Positions 27,550 through 37,828 of a stretch of 64,000 nucleotides of DNA are shown in pieces. The position numbers were made by a program, and so were the translations under genes. The notes under the pieces were generated by a model. That model ran no database searches. It saw nothing but the letters and a program-made list of their open reading frames with translations, and was not told where the DNA came from. Position 1 is the first letter of the stretch. Each line of letters starts with the position of its first letter. The DNA is taken from NCBI GenBank assembly GCA_008087055.1, contig VIEA01000001.1, positions 322,514 to 386,513 of the forward strand, given 5' to 3'. The DNA is from Gammaproteobacteria bacterium LSUCC0096. GTDB taxonomy: Bacteria > Pseudomonadota > Gammaproteobacteria > Pseudomonadales > Litorivicinaceae.

Positions 27550-29097
27550 GTGACGACAGAAAAGATGGTTCGATCTGGAATAACAGTTGGCGGTTGGACG
27601 CTTGGTTCACGCGTTCTGGGATTGGTGCGAGACATTGTTCTTGCCAACTCTGTGGGTGCGTCTGCTGGAGCCGATGCGTTTTTTGTCGCTTTTAAAATCC
27701 CAAACTTTCTCCGTCGCCTGTTTGGTGAAGGCGCCTTTGCGCAGGCTTTTGTCCCTGTATTTTCTGAAACACGAGAAAAAGAGGGTGAAGAGTCGGTCAA
27801 ACGTTTGATTAATCAAGTGGCCGGACGCTTTGGGTTAATCCTGTTCGCGATCAGTGTGATTGGCGTTCTTCTCGCGCCATGGATCGCGATGTTGTTTGCT
27901 CCAGGTTTTTCTAATGACCCGGGGAAAATGGCCTTAACCGCTGATCTTCTGCGCTGGACCTTCCCTTATCTTGGATTCATTTGCTTTGTTGCATTTGCCG
28001 GCGGCATTTTAAATAGTATCGGTCGTTTTGCGGTGCCGGCTGCGACTCCAATTTTCTTAAATTTATCGTTGATTGGAAGCGCACTGTTTTTGGTGCCAGT
28101 TGTTTCACCTTCGGTTATGGGGCTTGCGATTGGTGTTGCGATTGCCGGGTTGATCCAGCTTCTGATTCAGATTCCCCCATTGATGGCTGCAGGATTGCTT
28201 CCTAAGCCGTCACTCAAAGCTGATCACCCTGGTGTTTCAAAAATTTTGAAACTCATGGTTCCCGCGCTTTTCGGTGTCTCTGTCAGCCAAATCAACCTGT
28301 TGCTCGATACGGTGTTGGCATCCTTGTTAGTGTCAGGGTCTGTGTCTTGGTTGTATTACTCAGACCGTTTGATGGAACTTCCTCTCGGTGTGATTGCGAT
28401 TGCTGTTTCAACAGTCATCCTCCCGAAGCTATCTCGTGAATTTGCGCAAGATGACGCCAGTGCATCCCGTCAAACGCAAAGCTGGGCGATCTGGGTCGTT
28501 CTGGTATTGGGCCTGCCGTGTGCGGCTGCACTTGCTGTCTTTGGAGAGCTGATTTTATCGACGCTCTTTCAATATGGTGCGATGACGGTGTCAGATATAG
28601 AGGCATCTGCAATGTCGTTGATGGCTTATTCAGCGGGTCTGCCCGCATTCATGATGATTAAAGTGCTCGCGCCTCATTATTTCGCGCACCAAGACACGAA
28701 GACGCCGGTGAAAATCGGGTTAATCGCGATGACCGCAAATATGGTCTTCAACCTGATTTTTGTGTGGTCTCTCGATCATGTGGGTCTGGCGCTCGCGACA
28801 TCACTCTCCGCTTGGGTCAATGCATCGCTATTACTGCGCGGTCTGCATCAGCGCGGATGGTATGAGGTTCGCGGTCTTCCGTGGAAACAGATTCTGCAGG
28901 TGGCGCTTGCATTGATCATCATGGTGCAAGTGGCCTGGTGGGCTCCATCTGCCTCTGTGTTGGCGGACTATCTGATCATTGAGCGCGTTGGTTGGACAAC
29001 CGCACTTCTTATTATCGCAGGACTTTTGTATTTGTTAACTCTGAGACTGACGGGGATCCGGTATACTGCGCTGCTCGTTCCGCCATCAGCTCGTTAA
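27550..29097 (+). CDS. murJ: Lipid II flippase MurJ
   Basis: A 515-residue MOP-superfamily transporter with about 14 membrane segments that flips lipid II across the inner membrane. Family segments include SRVLGLVRDIVLA, DAFFVAFKIPNFLRRLFGEGAFAQAFVPV and YSDRLMELPLGVI. GTG 27550 follows AAGGATAG; first gene of murJ-ribF-ileS-lspA-fkpB-ispH. Confidence 0.96.
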   Translation: MTTEKMVRSGITVGGWTLGSRVLGLVRDIVLANSVGASAGADAFFVAFKIPNFLRRLFGEGAFAQAFVPVFSETREKEGEESVKRLINQVAGRFGLILFAISVIGVLLAPWIAMLFAPGFSNDPGKMALTADLLRWTFPYLGFICFVAFAGGILNSIGRFAVPAATPIFLNLSLIGSALFLVPVVSPSVMGLAIGVAIAGLIQLLIQIPPLMAAGLLPKPSLKADHPGVSKILKLMVPALFGVSVSQINLLLDTVLASLLVSGSVSWLYYSDRLMELPLGVIAIAVSTVILPKLSREFAQDDASASRQTQSWAIWVVLVLGLPCAAALAVFGELILSTLFQYGAMTVSDIEASAMSLMAYSAGLPAFMMIKVLAPHYFAHQDTKTPVKIGLIAMTANMVFNLIFVWSLDHVGLALATSLSAWVNASLLLRGLHQRGWYEVRGLPWKQILQVALALIIMVQVAWWAPSASVLADYLIIERVGWTTALLIIAGLLYLLTLRLTGIRYTALLVPPSAR

Positions 29098-29101
29098 CGT
29101 T

Positions 29102-30043
29102 ATGCAGTTTGTTTTTGGTCGACATGCAGAGTTTCGATCACCACATGTTTTAACCATCGGTAATTTTGATGGGGTGCACGTGGGGCACCAGCGCGTTATT
29201 CGTCAGGCACAGCAGGTTGCTGATCAGTTAAAGCTTCCTTTGACTGTGGTGTTATTTGAGCCGCAGCCAAAAGAATATTTTGCAAACCGTAATAGCCAGG
29301 TTGCACCAGCAAGATTGATGAATCTCAAATCCAAAGTGGCCGCCCTGAAAGCCTTGGGTGTTGACAGTATTTGGTGCCTTAAATTCTCTGATATCCGGCC
29401 AATGACTGCAGAAGACTTTGTCAGCCAGCTTGTCGCAGGGAAGCACGTGAAGCATATGGTCGTTGGCGATGACTTTCGCTTTGGTTGTGACCGGCAGGGT
29501 GACTTTAATTACCTTGTTCACTCAGGTGAGCGGCATGGTTTTACGGTTGAGCAGTCGGATACTCACCGGGTGGGTGATGAGCGGATTTCATCCTCACGGA
29601 TACGGCATTTGTTGCAGACACATGATTTCGATGGTGCTGCACAATTGCTCGGCCGACCCTACGCGCTTTGTGGGCGAGTGATTTACGGGCAACAATTAGG
29701 GCGGAAAATTGGGTTCCCGACTGCTAACATAGCGCTCTCAAATTCGCCGCCACTACACGGTGTGTTTGGTTGCACGGTTGAACTTCCCGGTGGGCAGATT
29801 GGTACTGGGGTTGCCAACATTGGTTCGCGTCCAACCGTCTCTGGCCAGAAGGTCAGATTGGAAGTGCATTTGCATGAGTTTACTGGGGAGTTGTATGGTC
29901 GCACTTTGATCGTGACTCCACGGATATTTATTCGCGCTGAACAAAAATTCGAAAGCATCGAAGCGTTGACCGCACAAATTCGGGTCGATAACGCAAGGGC
30001 TTTGGAATTACTGAGCGTATTAACTGGATCTGAAACTGAATGA
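29102..30043 (+). CDS. ribF: Bifunctional riboflavin kinase/FAD synthetase
   Basis: RibF makes FMN and then FAD. N-terminal nucleotidyltransferase domain with [12 protein letters not shown] (HxGH) and SSSRIR; C-terminal flavokinase domain (from about 185) with [11 protein letters not shown] and VEVHLHEF. 313 residues, standard length. Stop overlaps the ileS ATG as ATGA. Confidence 0.96.
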   Translation: MQFVFGRHAEFRSPHVLTIGNFDGVHVGHQRVIRQAQQVADQLKLPLTVVLFEPQPKEYFANRNSQVAPARLMNLKSKVAALKALGVDSIWCLKFSDIRPMTAEDFVSQLVAGKHVKHMVVGDDFRFGCDRQGDFNYLVHSGERHGFTVEQSDTHRVGDERISSSRIRHLLQTHDFDGAAQLLGRPYALCGRVIYGQQLGRKIGFPTANIALSNSPPLHGVFGCTVELPGGQIGTGVANIGSRPTVSGQKVRLEVHLHEFTGELYGRTLIVTPRIFIRAEQKFESIEALTAQIRVDNARALELLSVLTGSETE

Positions 30044-32865
30044 CTGATTACAAACAGACGCTAAATCTTCCTGATACAGAGTTTCCAATGCGTGGGAACT
30101 TGGCGAAACGTGAGCCGGATATGTTGGCGTCATGGATTGCGGACGATTGGTATCAACAGATCCGTGATGTGCAGTCGAATCGTGATAAGACCTTTATCCT
30201 GCATGATGGCCCTCCGTATGCAAACGGCGATATCCATATCGGTCATGCCGTCAACAAGGTGTTGAAAGACATCATTGTCAAAGCCAAAGGGTTGGCGGGA
30301 TATAACGCGCCCTATGTTCCCGGATGGGACTGTCATGGGTTACCAATCGAACACAAGGTTGAGACAACGATCGGTAAAATCGGTGACAAATTTCGATCGG
30401 CAAGTGAATTCAGAAATGCGTGTCGTGAATACGCCGCGACGCAAATTGAGCGACAAAAAGTTGATTTTAAGCGCCTTGGTATCTTAGGGGACTGGGATCA
30501 TCCCTACCTGACGATGGATTACAAAGTTGAGGCGGATATCGTTCGGTCTTTGGGACGGATTATCAACAATGGTCATTTCCACCAGGGTGCAAAGCCCGTC
30601 TATTGGTGCATGGATTGTGAGAGTGCTTTGGCTGAAGCTGAAGTGGAGTATCAAGACCGCAAAACGTGGACCGTTGACGTCGCCTTTCCGATTCAAAACA
30701 CGGATCAAATCGAAAGTGCTTTTGGAGTGTCCTCAGATATCGCTGCGAATGCTTCGATGGCGATATGGACAACGACACCATGGACTCTTCCAGCTAACCA
30801 ATTTGTTGCGGTCAACGCCGAGCTTCCATATGTCTTAGCTCAATTTGAAAAAGATGGCACAACGTGGACATTGGTTTTGGCTGAGGGGCGTCTCGAGGCA
30901 TTATCCGAGCGTTATGGCATTGATGAATTCACGATTTTAGGCAAGACAATTGGTGAAGCTTTAGCTGGAATCCAATGTGAAGCACCATGGGATAGTCGTG
31001 TTGTTCCGGTTGTCACAGGTGAGCACGTGACTCTCGAAGCGGGTACAGGCGCCGTCCACTCAGCGCCTGCCTATGGCCTTGAAGATTTTAATGCTGCAAA
31101 AGCCTTAGATATTGAGCTGTTAACACCTGTACGTGATGACGGGACTTTTGCTGAATCCGTCGCTGTCGTTGCGGGCTTACACGTCGAAAAAGCAGGTCCA
31201 GTGATTTCAGACTACCTGGCTGAAAAGGGACGTTTGGTTCACAAAGCAAAGCTTGAACACTCCTATCCACATTGCTGGCGTCATAAAACACCGGTGATTT
31301 ACCGAGCGACTCCACAATGGTTTATTCGCATGCAAGGTGAAGGACTTTTGGAAACAGCGCGGGAAGCCGTCGAATCGCAAATTCAGTTCACACCAAGCTG
31401 GGGTAAGAATCGCTTGGCGGCAATGCTTCAAGACCGACCTGACTGGTGTATCTCAAGGCAACGAAATTGGGGTGTTCCAATTACTGTCTTCGTGCATAAA
31501 GAAACGAGTCAGCTACATCCCGATACAGAAGCACTTTTTGAAAAAATTGCTGCCAAAATCGAAGAAGGCGGCATCAATGCCTGGTTTGATCTTGAGCCAA
31601 GTGAATTGCTTGGTGATGATGCCGAAGACTATCGCAAGGTCACAGATGTGCTCGATGTTTGGTTTGACTCTGGCACAACGCACGCGTCGGTTCTCGGTCG
31701 TCGTGAAGGTCTTCGCTTCCCTGCTGATTTGTATCTCGAAGGGTCTGATCAACATCGTGGTTGGTTCCAGTCATCACTTCTAACATCTGTCGCGATTCAT
31801 GGTCGCGCACCGTATGAGGGGCTGCTAACTCACGGGTTTACTGTCGACCAAGACGGCAGAAAAATGTCGAAGTCTCTCGGTAATGTGATTCCGCCGCAGG
31901 ATGTGATGAATACCTTGGGTGCGGATATTTTGCGTTTGTGGATTGCATCAACAGACTTCACAAAAGAAATGACAGTGAGTCATGAAATCCTTAACCGCAC
32001 CTCAGATACTTACCGCCGGATCCGCAATACATCGCGATTCTTGTTGGCGAATATGGCTGGGTTTAATCCAGAAACTGATCAGGTTGCGTTGGATGATTTG
32101 GTATCACTGGATGCAGAAATGATTCGCCGCACGAAGGCGCTGTCGGAAAAGATTATCGGCCACTATGAACGTTATGAATTTTCTGAGGTAACTCAATCGT
32201 TGCACCACTTCTGCGTTGATGATCTCGGAGGTTTTTATCTCGATATCATCAAGGATCGTCAATACACACTGAAGGCAGACAGCCACGCCAGAAAGAGTTG
32301 CCAGACGGCGATGTACTGGATTACAGATGCACTTGTTCGTTGGATGGCGCCGATCTTGTCATTCACTGCGCAAGAGATTTGGGAAGTCATGCCGGGTACC
32401 CGTCCACATCGTTTCGTGTTTGCCGTAACGGAAGCTGAGCTCCCTGAAGCCAATGGTCGAGCGACAGTGGACTGGTCTTTGATCCAGTCAGCTAAAGAGG
32501 CTGTCAACCAAGCGATTGAAGCGGCGCGAAATGATGGACTTGTTAAGGGATCATTGTCTGCTGAGGTTGCGTTATACGCAGATGGCCCCGTATTTGACGC
32601 ATTAACTGCATTGGGTGATGAATTGAGGTTTGTCACGATCACCTCAGAAGTCACCTTGCACAGACTATCCGATGCACCGAGTGATGCGCTGTCTGATCCT
32701 GCGTGCCCACAGTTGTCTGTCGTGGTATCAGCGACATCATCTGAGAAATGTGAGCGGTGTTGGCACCATCGTCCAGACGTCGGCACGGTGAGTGAGCATC
32801 CAACGTTGTGTACGCGATGTGTTGATAATGTTGAAGGTGTGGGCGAAGAGCGGACGTTTGCATGA
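30040..32865 (+). CDS. ileS: Isoleucyl-tRNA synthetase
   Basis: A 941-residue class I synthetase: HIGH-type signature [11 protein letters not shown] (about residue 65), editing domain with [14 protein letters not shown] loop (KMSKSLGNV, about residue 607) and a C-terminal zinc finger CERCWHHR...CTRC. Coupled to ribF and lspA by 4-base overlaps. Confidence 0.98.
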   Translation: MTDYKQTLNLPDTEFPMRGNLAKREPDMLASWIADDWYQQIRDVQSNRDKTFILHDGPPYANGDIHIGHAVNKVLKDIIVKAKGLAGYNAPYVPGWDCHGLPIEHKVETTIGKIGDKFRSASEFRNACREYAATQIERQKVDFKRLGILGDWDHPYLTMDYKVEADIVRSLGRIINNGHFHQGAKPVYWCMDCESALAEAEVEYQDRKTWTVDVAFPIQNTDQIESAFGVSSDIAANASMAIWTTTPWTLPANQFVAVNAELPYVLAQFEKDGTTWTLVLAEGRLEALSERYGIDEFTILGKTIGEALAGIQCEAPWDSRVVPVVTGEHVTLEAGTGAVHSAPAYGLEDFNAAKALDIELLTPVRDDGTFAESVAVVAGLHVEKAGPVISDYLAEKGRLVHKAKLEHSYPHCWRHKTPVIYRATPQWFIRMQGEGLLETAREAVESQIQFTPSWGKNRLAAMLQDRPDWCISRQRNWGVPITVFVHKETSQLHPDTEALFEKIAAKIEEGGINAWFDLEPSELLGDDAEDYRKVTDVLDVWFDSGTTHASVLGRREGLRFPADLYLEGSDQHRGWFQSSLLTSVAIHGRAPYEGLLTHGFTVDQDGRKMSKSLGNVIPPQDVMNTLGADILRLWIASTDFTKEMTVSHEILNRTSDTYRRIRNTSRFLLANMAGFNPETDQVALDDLVSLDAEMIRRTKALSEKIIGHYERYEFSEVTQSLHHFCVDDLGGFYLDIIKDRQYTLKADSHARKSCQTAMYWITDALVRWMAPILSFTAQEIWEVMPGTRPHRFVFAVTEAELPEANGRATVDWSLIQSAKEAVNQAIEAARNDGLVKGSLSAEVALYADGPVFDALTALGDELRFVTITSEVTLHRLSDAPSDALSDPACPQLSVVVSATSSEKCERCWHHRPDVGTVSEHPTLCTRCVDNVEGVGEERTFA

Positions 32866-33341
32866 GGCTTGATTTTGCGCTGGTGATAGGGGGTATTTTC
32901 CTGGTCGACCAGTGCACTAAGCTGTTGGCGTCGACGTTCCTCAATTATGCCGAGCCAATTGGTTTGCTCCCATTTTTTTCATTCACGTTATTACACAATA
33001 CAGGTGCAGCGTTCAGTTTTCTTGCAGATGCTGGTGGTTGGCAGCAATGGTTATTTCTTGTCTTGGCTATTGGCGTGTGTGCTTATTCTCTCTGGTCGTT
33101 ACGTGATCCAGAATTGTGCGGATGGATGCAAGCTGGATTTGTACTCCTGATTCCAGGTGCGATTGGTAATGCAGTTGATCGAGTGGCGTTCGGTTATGTG
33201 GTCGATTTTTTACATTTCCATTGGGGAAATTGGTCGTTTCCGGCCTTTAATGTTGCTGATACAAGCATTACGTTAGCAGCAGGTTGTTTATTAATTGGAT
33301 GGTATGTAGATGCTCGACATCGGCCCAAATTGCAAAGTTGA
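32862..33341 (+). CDS. lspA: Lipoprotein signal peptidase
   Basis: A 159-residue inner membrane aspartyl protease with four membrane segments, catalytic motifs GAIGNAVDR (Asp) and NVADTSIT (Asp), and the [10 protein letters not shown] segment. It removes signal peptides from prolipoproteins such as BamD in this window. ATG overlaps the ileS stop. Confidence 0.96.
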   Translation: MRLDFALVIGGIFLVDQCTKLLASTFLNYAEPIGLLPFFSFTLLHNTGAAFSFLADAGGWQQWLFLVLAIGVCAYSLWSLRDPELCGWMQAGFVLLIPGAIGNAVDRVAFGYVVDFLHFHWGNWSFPAFNVADTSITLAAGCLLIGWYVDARHRPKLQS

Positions 33342-33756
33342 ACTGCATTTCTCACTGAGACTTGTAGACACCGGCGAAGTCGTCGACTCAACGTTCGAAA
33401 AGAAGCCTGCGGAACTTGTGATCGGCGATGGTAATTTGCCTGCAGCTTTTGAAGCGGTGCTTCATGGCATGAAAGCGGGCGAGCGTAAAATCCAAAGGAT
33501 TGAGCCCAAAGACGGGTTTGGTCAGCACAACCCATCCAATGTGCAGCGAATTTCTAAAGATCAATTTGATCCATCAGTTGAACTGTCAGAGGGGCTCGTT
33601 GTCAGTTTTCAAGATAAGGCGAAATCTGAATTGCCGGGTGTCGTTGCCGCTATCGACGAGTCGATGGTCACTGTGGATTTTAACCATCCGCTGGCCGGTC
33701 GTGATCTCGAGTTTGAGGTCGAAATTCTTTCTGTAGCTCCAGCGGAGACTCACTGA
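33310..33756 (+). CDS. fkpB: FKBP-type peptidyl-prolyl isomerase FkpB (SlpA)
   Basis: A 148-residue SlyD-like [39 protein letters not shown], then the insert-in-flap domain and [20 protein letters not shown]. Conserved position between lspA and ispH. Start overlaps lspA by 32 bases; stop overlaps ispH as TGATG. Confidence 0.94.
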   Translation: MLDIGPNCKVELHFSLRLVDTGEVVDSTFEKKPAELVIGDGNLPAAFEAVLHGMKAGERKIQRIEPKDGFGQHNPSNVQRISKDQFDPSVELSEGLVVSFQDKAKSELPGVVAAIDESMVTVDFNHPLAGRDLEFEVEILSVAPAETH

Positions 33757-34703
33757 TGCAAGTCACGCTCGCGAATCCGCGCGGCTTTTGTGCTGGTGTT
33801 GATCGAGCGATTGATATCGTGAATCGCGCACTTGAGGTGTTTGGGGCGCCTGTGTATGTGCGCCATGAAGTGGTTCACAACAAAACCGTCGTTGACGATC
33901 TCAGGGCTCGAGGCGCTATTTTTGTTGATGAACTCGATGAAGTTCCTGATGACACGATCGTTATTTTTTCCGCGCATGGTGTCTCGCGTGCGGTTCAAGA
34001 AGAGGCTCTAAGGCGTCAATTGAAAGTCTTTGATGCGACCTGTCCTTTGGTTACCAAAGTCCATATGGAAGTGATCAAATTTTCTAAAGAAGGACGTGAG
34101 TGCATTTTGATTGGGCATGCAGGGCACCCCGAGGTCGAGGGAACGATGGGCCAGTTTGATACCTCAAATGGCGGCATCATGAAGCTTGTTGAAGATGAGG
34201 ATGATGCGCGAACGGTTCAGATCGACGATCCGAAAACCGCATCATTTGTGACTCAAACCACATTATCGATGGATGATACCGCGCGTATCATCGATATTTT
34301 GCGTGAGCGTTTCCCTGAGATCCAAGGGCCACGGAAAGATGACATTTGTTATGCAACACAAAATCGTCAAGATGCGGTGAAGCGTTTGGCGATAGCGCAT
34401 GATCTCGTGTTGGTGGTTGGTTCTCCGAATTCTTCGAACTCCAACCGGCTAAAAGAGCTCGCGGAGCGTTTGGGTTCGCGATCTTTTTTGATTGATGGTC
34501 CAGAACAGATTGATCCGGCTTGGGTTCAAGAAGCGACTGCCATAGCAGTCACGGCGGGCGCATCCGCTCCTGAGAATGTCGTGCGTGCTGTTTGTGATCG
34601 ACTCCAAGAGTTGGGCGCTGACTCGATCTCACAAGAGCGTGGCGTCGATGAATCGGTCCAATTCTCGCTCCCCAAGGAATTGAGACTGCGTTCAGTCGAC
34701 TAG
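33756..34703 (+). CDS. ispH: 4-hydroxy-3-methylbut-2-enyl diphosphate reductase
   Basis: IspH makes IPP and DMAPP in the MEP pathway. The three iron-sulfur cluster cysteines are visible in [17 protein letters not shown] and [11 protein letters not shown]; substrate residues in [11 protein letters not shown] and [12 protein letters not shown]. 315 residues. As in Pseudomonas, minor pilin genes adjoin it. Confidence 0.97.
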   Translation: MQVTLANPRGFCAGVDRAIDIVNRALEVFGAPVYVRHEVVHNKTVVDDLRARGAIFVDELDEVPDDTIVIFSAHGVSRAVQEEALRRQLKVFDATCPLVTKVHMEVIKFSKEGRECILIGHAGHPEVEGTMGQFDTSNGGIMKLVEDEDDARTVQIDDPKTASFVTQTTLSMDDTARIIDILRERFPEIQGPRKDDICYATQNRQDAVKRLAIAHDLVLVVGSPNSSNSNRLKELAERLGSRSFLIDGPEQIDPAWVQEATAIAVTAGASAPENVVRAVCDRLQELGADSISQERGVDESVQFSLPKELRLRSVD

Positions 34704-34766
34704 TACCGAAGTCCAGTTTCCTCCTGTTTTCTTTTCGCTCTGCTGTACTGCCCAAACGGAGGTGGT

Positions 34767-35171
34767 ATGCGCGGATTTGCTCTATCTGACAGTTTGATGG
34801 CTCTGGCGATTGTGAGCCTATTGTTCGTTGTGATGCTCAGTCGTGGCCCTGATTTAGAGGCGCGTGAGGCCGAGCGGCGAACCGAAGCTTTCATGTTTGA
34901 TGCGGCAACGGCGGCTTTGACGCTGAGTCGGACGCTGAATCAAACAGGTTCGTGGACGCTTTATGATCAAGGTGTGGTCGTCGCATTACCAATGGATCAA
35001 TTTCATTACCTTCATGAACTTCTCACGCTGCAACCTGCGATGCCCTATCGACTCGAGCTACAAGTTACTCCAATCTCTAAGGATCAATTCTCAAGTGCTG
35101 TGCAGTTGTATCGGAATGATGACTTGTTACTCGGTGAGGAGGTGACATGGTCAAGCAACGCGGCCTCTTAG
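34767..35171 (+). CDS. PilV/FimU-like minor pilin or pseudopilin
   Basis: A 134-residue protein with a prepilin-like N-terminus: MRGFALSDSLMALAIVSLLFVVML. Cleavage after Gly3 would leave Phe at +1, but position +5 is Asp in place of the usual Glu. The rest is soluble and not recognised. GGAGGT precedes the ATG. First gene of the cluster after ispH; overlaps the next gene by 25 bases. Confidence 0.7.
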   Translation: MRGFALSDSLMALAIVSLLFVVMLSRGPDLEAREAERRTEAFMFDAATAALTLSRTLNQTGSWTLYDQGVVVALPMDQFHYLHELLTLQPAMPYRLELQVTPISKDQFSSAVQLYRNDDLLLGEEVTWSSNAAS

Positions 35172-35656
35172 CAGAGACATTGGTGGGGATCGCAGTCGGT
35201 GTGGGTATCGTAGTTATCTTAGTGTCACTATGGGCGTCAGACAGCTCAAGACGTGCACATGAAATTGAAGGCATGCTTGAGCGATCAGATCTCGATGCCG
35301 CCACATTTTATTTCCCGTTGATCACTGTCCCAGCACATGTGATTTCGATTGTGTCCAAAGATCAACTGAAACAAGCCATCGGTTCGTCCCAAGTGGAGCC
35401 AACCTCATCCCATGCACTTAAGGTCACGCACCCTTTTTCGGCAACATATATCTATCTCGGATTTAGCGAAAGGCAGCAGAAATCGGCACTGTGGGTTTAT
35501 AAAGATCGTTTCGGAAATACAGCAAATGACGCACTACTCGATGCGTCTGGCACATTGAATTTGGATATATCCGATGACGTGATGTGCCTTGGTCTCACGA
35601 GTCCGCAATGGATTTACTGTCATAACCGCTTACCAGGGCAAACGCATGAGTACTAG
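35147..35656 (+). CDS. PilW-like minor pilin
   Basis: A 169-residue protein starting MVKQRGLLAETLVGIAVG, matching the PilW N-terminus in position and in its hydrophobic helix, with the conserved Glu at +4 instead of +5 if cleaved after Gly6. The C-terminal part has two cysteines (VMCLGL, IYCHNR). Only about half the usual PilW length. GAGGAGG precedes the ATG. Confidence 0.65.
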   Translation: MVKQRGLLAETLVGIAVGVGIVVILVSLWASDSSRRAHEIEGMLERSDLDAATFYFPLITVPAHVISIVSKDQLKQAIGSSQVEPTSSHALKVTHPFSATYIYLGFSERQQKSALWVYKDRFGNTANDALLDASGTLNLDISDDVMCLGLTSPQWIYCHNRLPGQTHEY

Positions 35657-35990
35657 ACAAGGATCGGCCCTGATTGCCATTTTAGTTGTGATCTCTGTAC
35701 TCGGCTTTTTATGGGTTGGAGATTTTGCATTACGACTGACCGAAGATATTTCTCAGGCGCGTGTTCATGGCATGGAGCAGAAGCATCTCGCTGCCGCGGA
35801 AAAAGAATGGGGGGCATTCTTGCAGGCAACTGCTGAAGCGGATACCAGTGGTATGTGGCAACCCATTGAATACGTGATTCCCGATGGGGTCTCCGAGCGT
35901 GTCGTGAGCCTCACAATCGCTTTTGTGAATGACCAATGGATTGCAAAGGATCGGCAAGTCGTATGGCGGGCGAACGTGGTTTCTCATTAA
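35646..35990 (+). CDS. PilX-like minor pilin
   Basis: A 114-residue protein beginning MSTRQGSALIAILVVISVLGFLWVGDFA. The QGSALI start resembles PilX, which lacks the +5 Glu. It overlaps its neighbours at both ends (11 and 28 bases). Much shorter than Pseudomonas PilX (about 190). ATG 35646 is chosen since it begins the leader; the open frame to 35589 adds no recognisable sequence. Confidence 0.62.
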   Translation: MSTRQGSALIAILVVISVLGFLWVGDFALRLTEDISQARVHGMEQKHLAAAEKEWGAFLQATAEADTSGMWQPIEYVIPDGVSERVVSLTIAFVNDQWIAKDRQVVWRANVVSH

Positions 35991-36364
35991 TTGAAACGCT
36001 CGTTGTGATGGCGATCGCAGCGATTATGGTGGCTGGTGGCTCACAGTTATTCGGGACGACAACTGAGCGGTCGAGGACACTCTATTATCAGAGTGAACTG
36101 ATGCATCAAATGGAATCGATGAAGCGTCAATACCTGCGATCTCGCCAATTCCCTAGTCAACTTGAAAGCCCGCATGACTATCGACTTACCCTCAAGCGAT
36201 GTGGAGACGACTGCCGGACCGTCAGATTGGTACCTAGTGCTTCGCACTCATGTCTCTATTGGGAGTTGAGTACTGATGGTTCAATGCGAGCGGGAAGGGA
36301 AGGATGTTGGCCTGAGTCAGCAGTTCGCGCGTTCGCTCGTGAATCGAGTTCTTCCCAGACTTGA
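35963..36364 (+). CDS. PilE/FimT-like minor pilin with canonical prepilin motif
   Basis: A 133-residue protein with a complete prepilin motif: MAGERG then FSLIETLVVMAIAAIMVAGG, Glu at +5. Four cysteines in the C-terminal half (KRCGDDCRTV, SCLYW, EGCWP) probably form two disulfides. It overlaps the PilX-like gene by 28 bases and the inverted GspH-like gene by 48 bases. Confidence 0.78.
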   Translation: MAGERGFSLIETLVVMAIAAIMVAGGSQLFGTTTERSRTLYYQSELMHQMESMKRQYLRSRQFPSQLESPHDYRLTLKRCGDDCRTVRLVPSASHSCLYWELSTDGSMRAGREGCWPESAVRAFARESSSSQT

Positions 36365-36679
36365 GACAGTGATAATCCAATCAATCGTTTCTCCGCATAA
36401 TCTCACTTGGCCCGGGCTGACTGATCCATCCGAATAGGCCTCAAGCCGGTTTCCAGAAAATGACCGAATTTGAATTGGCATGCGTGTTTTCGGCATTTCG
36501 ATTACCTGAGTCGTCTTTGTGGTAATCGCTGTCGCCATATGCATTCGAATCGCGCTTCGCAGGTGAGCTGCATCCTGTTTGACTATCGATATGTCGCGTG
36601 GACTCGACCACGTTGAAACAACCTGTGATGCGAGAATAACGCTGATGGAAAGCGCTGTGAGTAAGGAGATCAATTGCAT
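36317..36679 (-). CDS. Inverted GspH/FimT-like pseudopilin lacking a prepilin leader
   Basis: A 120-residue protein on the opposite strand to the other minor pilins. The N-terminal helix MQLISLLTALSISVILASQ aligns with the mature pilin helix FTLIELLVALAI, but the leader peptide, the Gly at -1 and the Glu at +5 are missing. The upstream frame reaches a stop (TGA) without another ATG/GTG/TTG codon. The C-terminal half (AYSDGSVSPGQVRLCG, ITVSSLGRTRF) has the GspH/FimT pattern including the GR turn. Function uncertain; overlaps the preceding gene by 48 bases, convergent. Confidence 0.6.
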   Translation of the reverse strand: MQLISLLTALSISVILASQVVSTWSSPRDISIVKQDAAHLRSAIRMHMATAITTKTTQVIEMPKTRMPIQIRSFSGNRLEAYSDGSVSPGQVRLCGETIDWIITVSSLGRTRFTSERANC

Positions 36680-36733
36680 GGTCAGAGTGTAGTTGGTTCT
36701 GACGAAATGGCTTGCGCGTGCGATAATTCAACC

Positions 36734-37828
36734 ATGTTGCAAACAAAGACTTCCCCGTGTGATGTATTGATTATTGGCGCAGGCGTCATGGGCATGTTGT
36801 CTGCTTTGGAATTAGCCGAAGCGGGTCAGCGTGTTGTTATCGTTGATAAAGGCCAAGCAGGACTTGAAGCCTCTTGGGCGGGTGGAGGGATTATTTCGCC
36901 ACTCTATCCGTGGCGCTATGCTCCACCAATCACTGCATTAGCGACTTGGTCACAGAATGCATTTCCTGATTTGATCGCGAGACTACGTGATTCGACAGGG
37001 ATCGATCCAGAACTGCTCTCGAACGGTATGTTGGTCACAGCAACCAATGAGCGTGAAAAAGCGCTTGCATGGGGTTCGGGTTTGGCGCGAGCGGTTATCG
37101 AAATTACGGACGATGAGGCGCAAGCGTTGGAGCCGCATGTCCGTCTTGATGAAACACCTTTATGGATGCCTGGGGTTTCGAGCGTTCGTAATCCACGGAT
37201 GGGTCAAGCCCTCAGGCAAATATGCATGCATCATCCACGAATTCAGCTCCTTGAGCATCATGAGGTACAGGTGTCTGGTGATTTGGATTCACCTGTGGCC
37301 TCAAGTCATGGCCAGAAATTTGTGGCGGATCGAATCGTACTCACAACGGGAGCCTGGACCGGAGGTCTACTGTCGGGATTGGATTTGGCTTGTCCAATCA
37401 AGCCTATGAAAGGGCAGATGCTGTTGTTTAGCCCGTGTGAACTTGTTAGTCGTGTGGTCTTGGCAAACGGTCGTTATGCAATTCCACGCGCAGACGGGCG
37501 GATTGTCTTTGGGTCGACACTTGAAGATGTCGGTTTTCAGAGAACGCCGGATCGAGACGCTTTTGAGTCTCTGTATGCATCAGCTCTCGCCATGATCCCT
37601 GCGTTGGAAAACGTGGGCTTGGAAGCGCAATGGGCTGGCTTCCGTCCTGGTTCGCCTGAAGGGATGCCTTGGATAGGTGCAATTACAGATACGTTATGGG
37701 TGAATTCGGGTCACTTTAGAAATGGAGTGGTCTTGAGTCCTGCATCCAGCCGACTATTATGCGATCTCATGATGGATCGAACACCAATTGTTGATCCTTT
37801 ACATTACCAACCTCGGAACACACGATGA
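36734..37828 (+). CDS. thiO: Glycine oxidase ThiO (FAD-dependent)
   Basis: A 364-residue FAD-dependent amine oxidase: N-terminal VLIIGAGVMGMLSALELAEAG, FAD segment EASWAGGGIISPLYPWRY, and C-terminal GFRPGSPEGMPWIG. ThiO makes the iminoglycine used for the thiazole of thiamine. ATG 36734 is used; the frame from 36674 overlaps the upstream gene without recognisable sequence. The stop overlaps nadE as ATGA. Confidence 0.88.
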   Translation: MLQTKTSPCDVLIIGAGVMGMLSALELAEAGQRVVIVDKGQAGLEASWAGGGIISPLYPWRYAPPITALATWSQNAFPDLIARLRDSTGIDPELLSNGMLVTATNEREKALAWGSGLARAVIEITDDEAQALEPHVRLDETPLWMPGVSSVRNPRMGQALRQICMHHPRIQLLEHHEVQVSGDLDSPVASSHGQKFVADRIVLTTGAWTGGLLSGLDLACPIKPMKGQMLLFSPCELVSRVVLANGRYAIPRADGRIVFGSTLEDVGFQRTPDRDAFESLYASALAMIPALENVGLEAQWAGFRPGSPEGMPWIGAITDTLWVNSGHFRNGVVLSPASSRLLCDLMMDRTPIVDPLHYQPRNTR

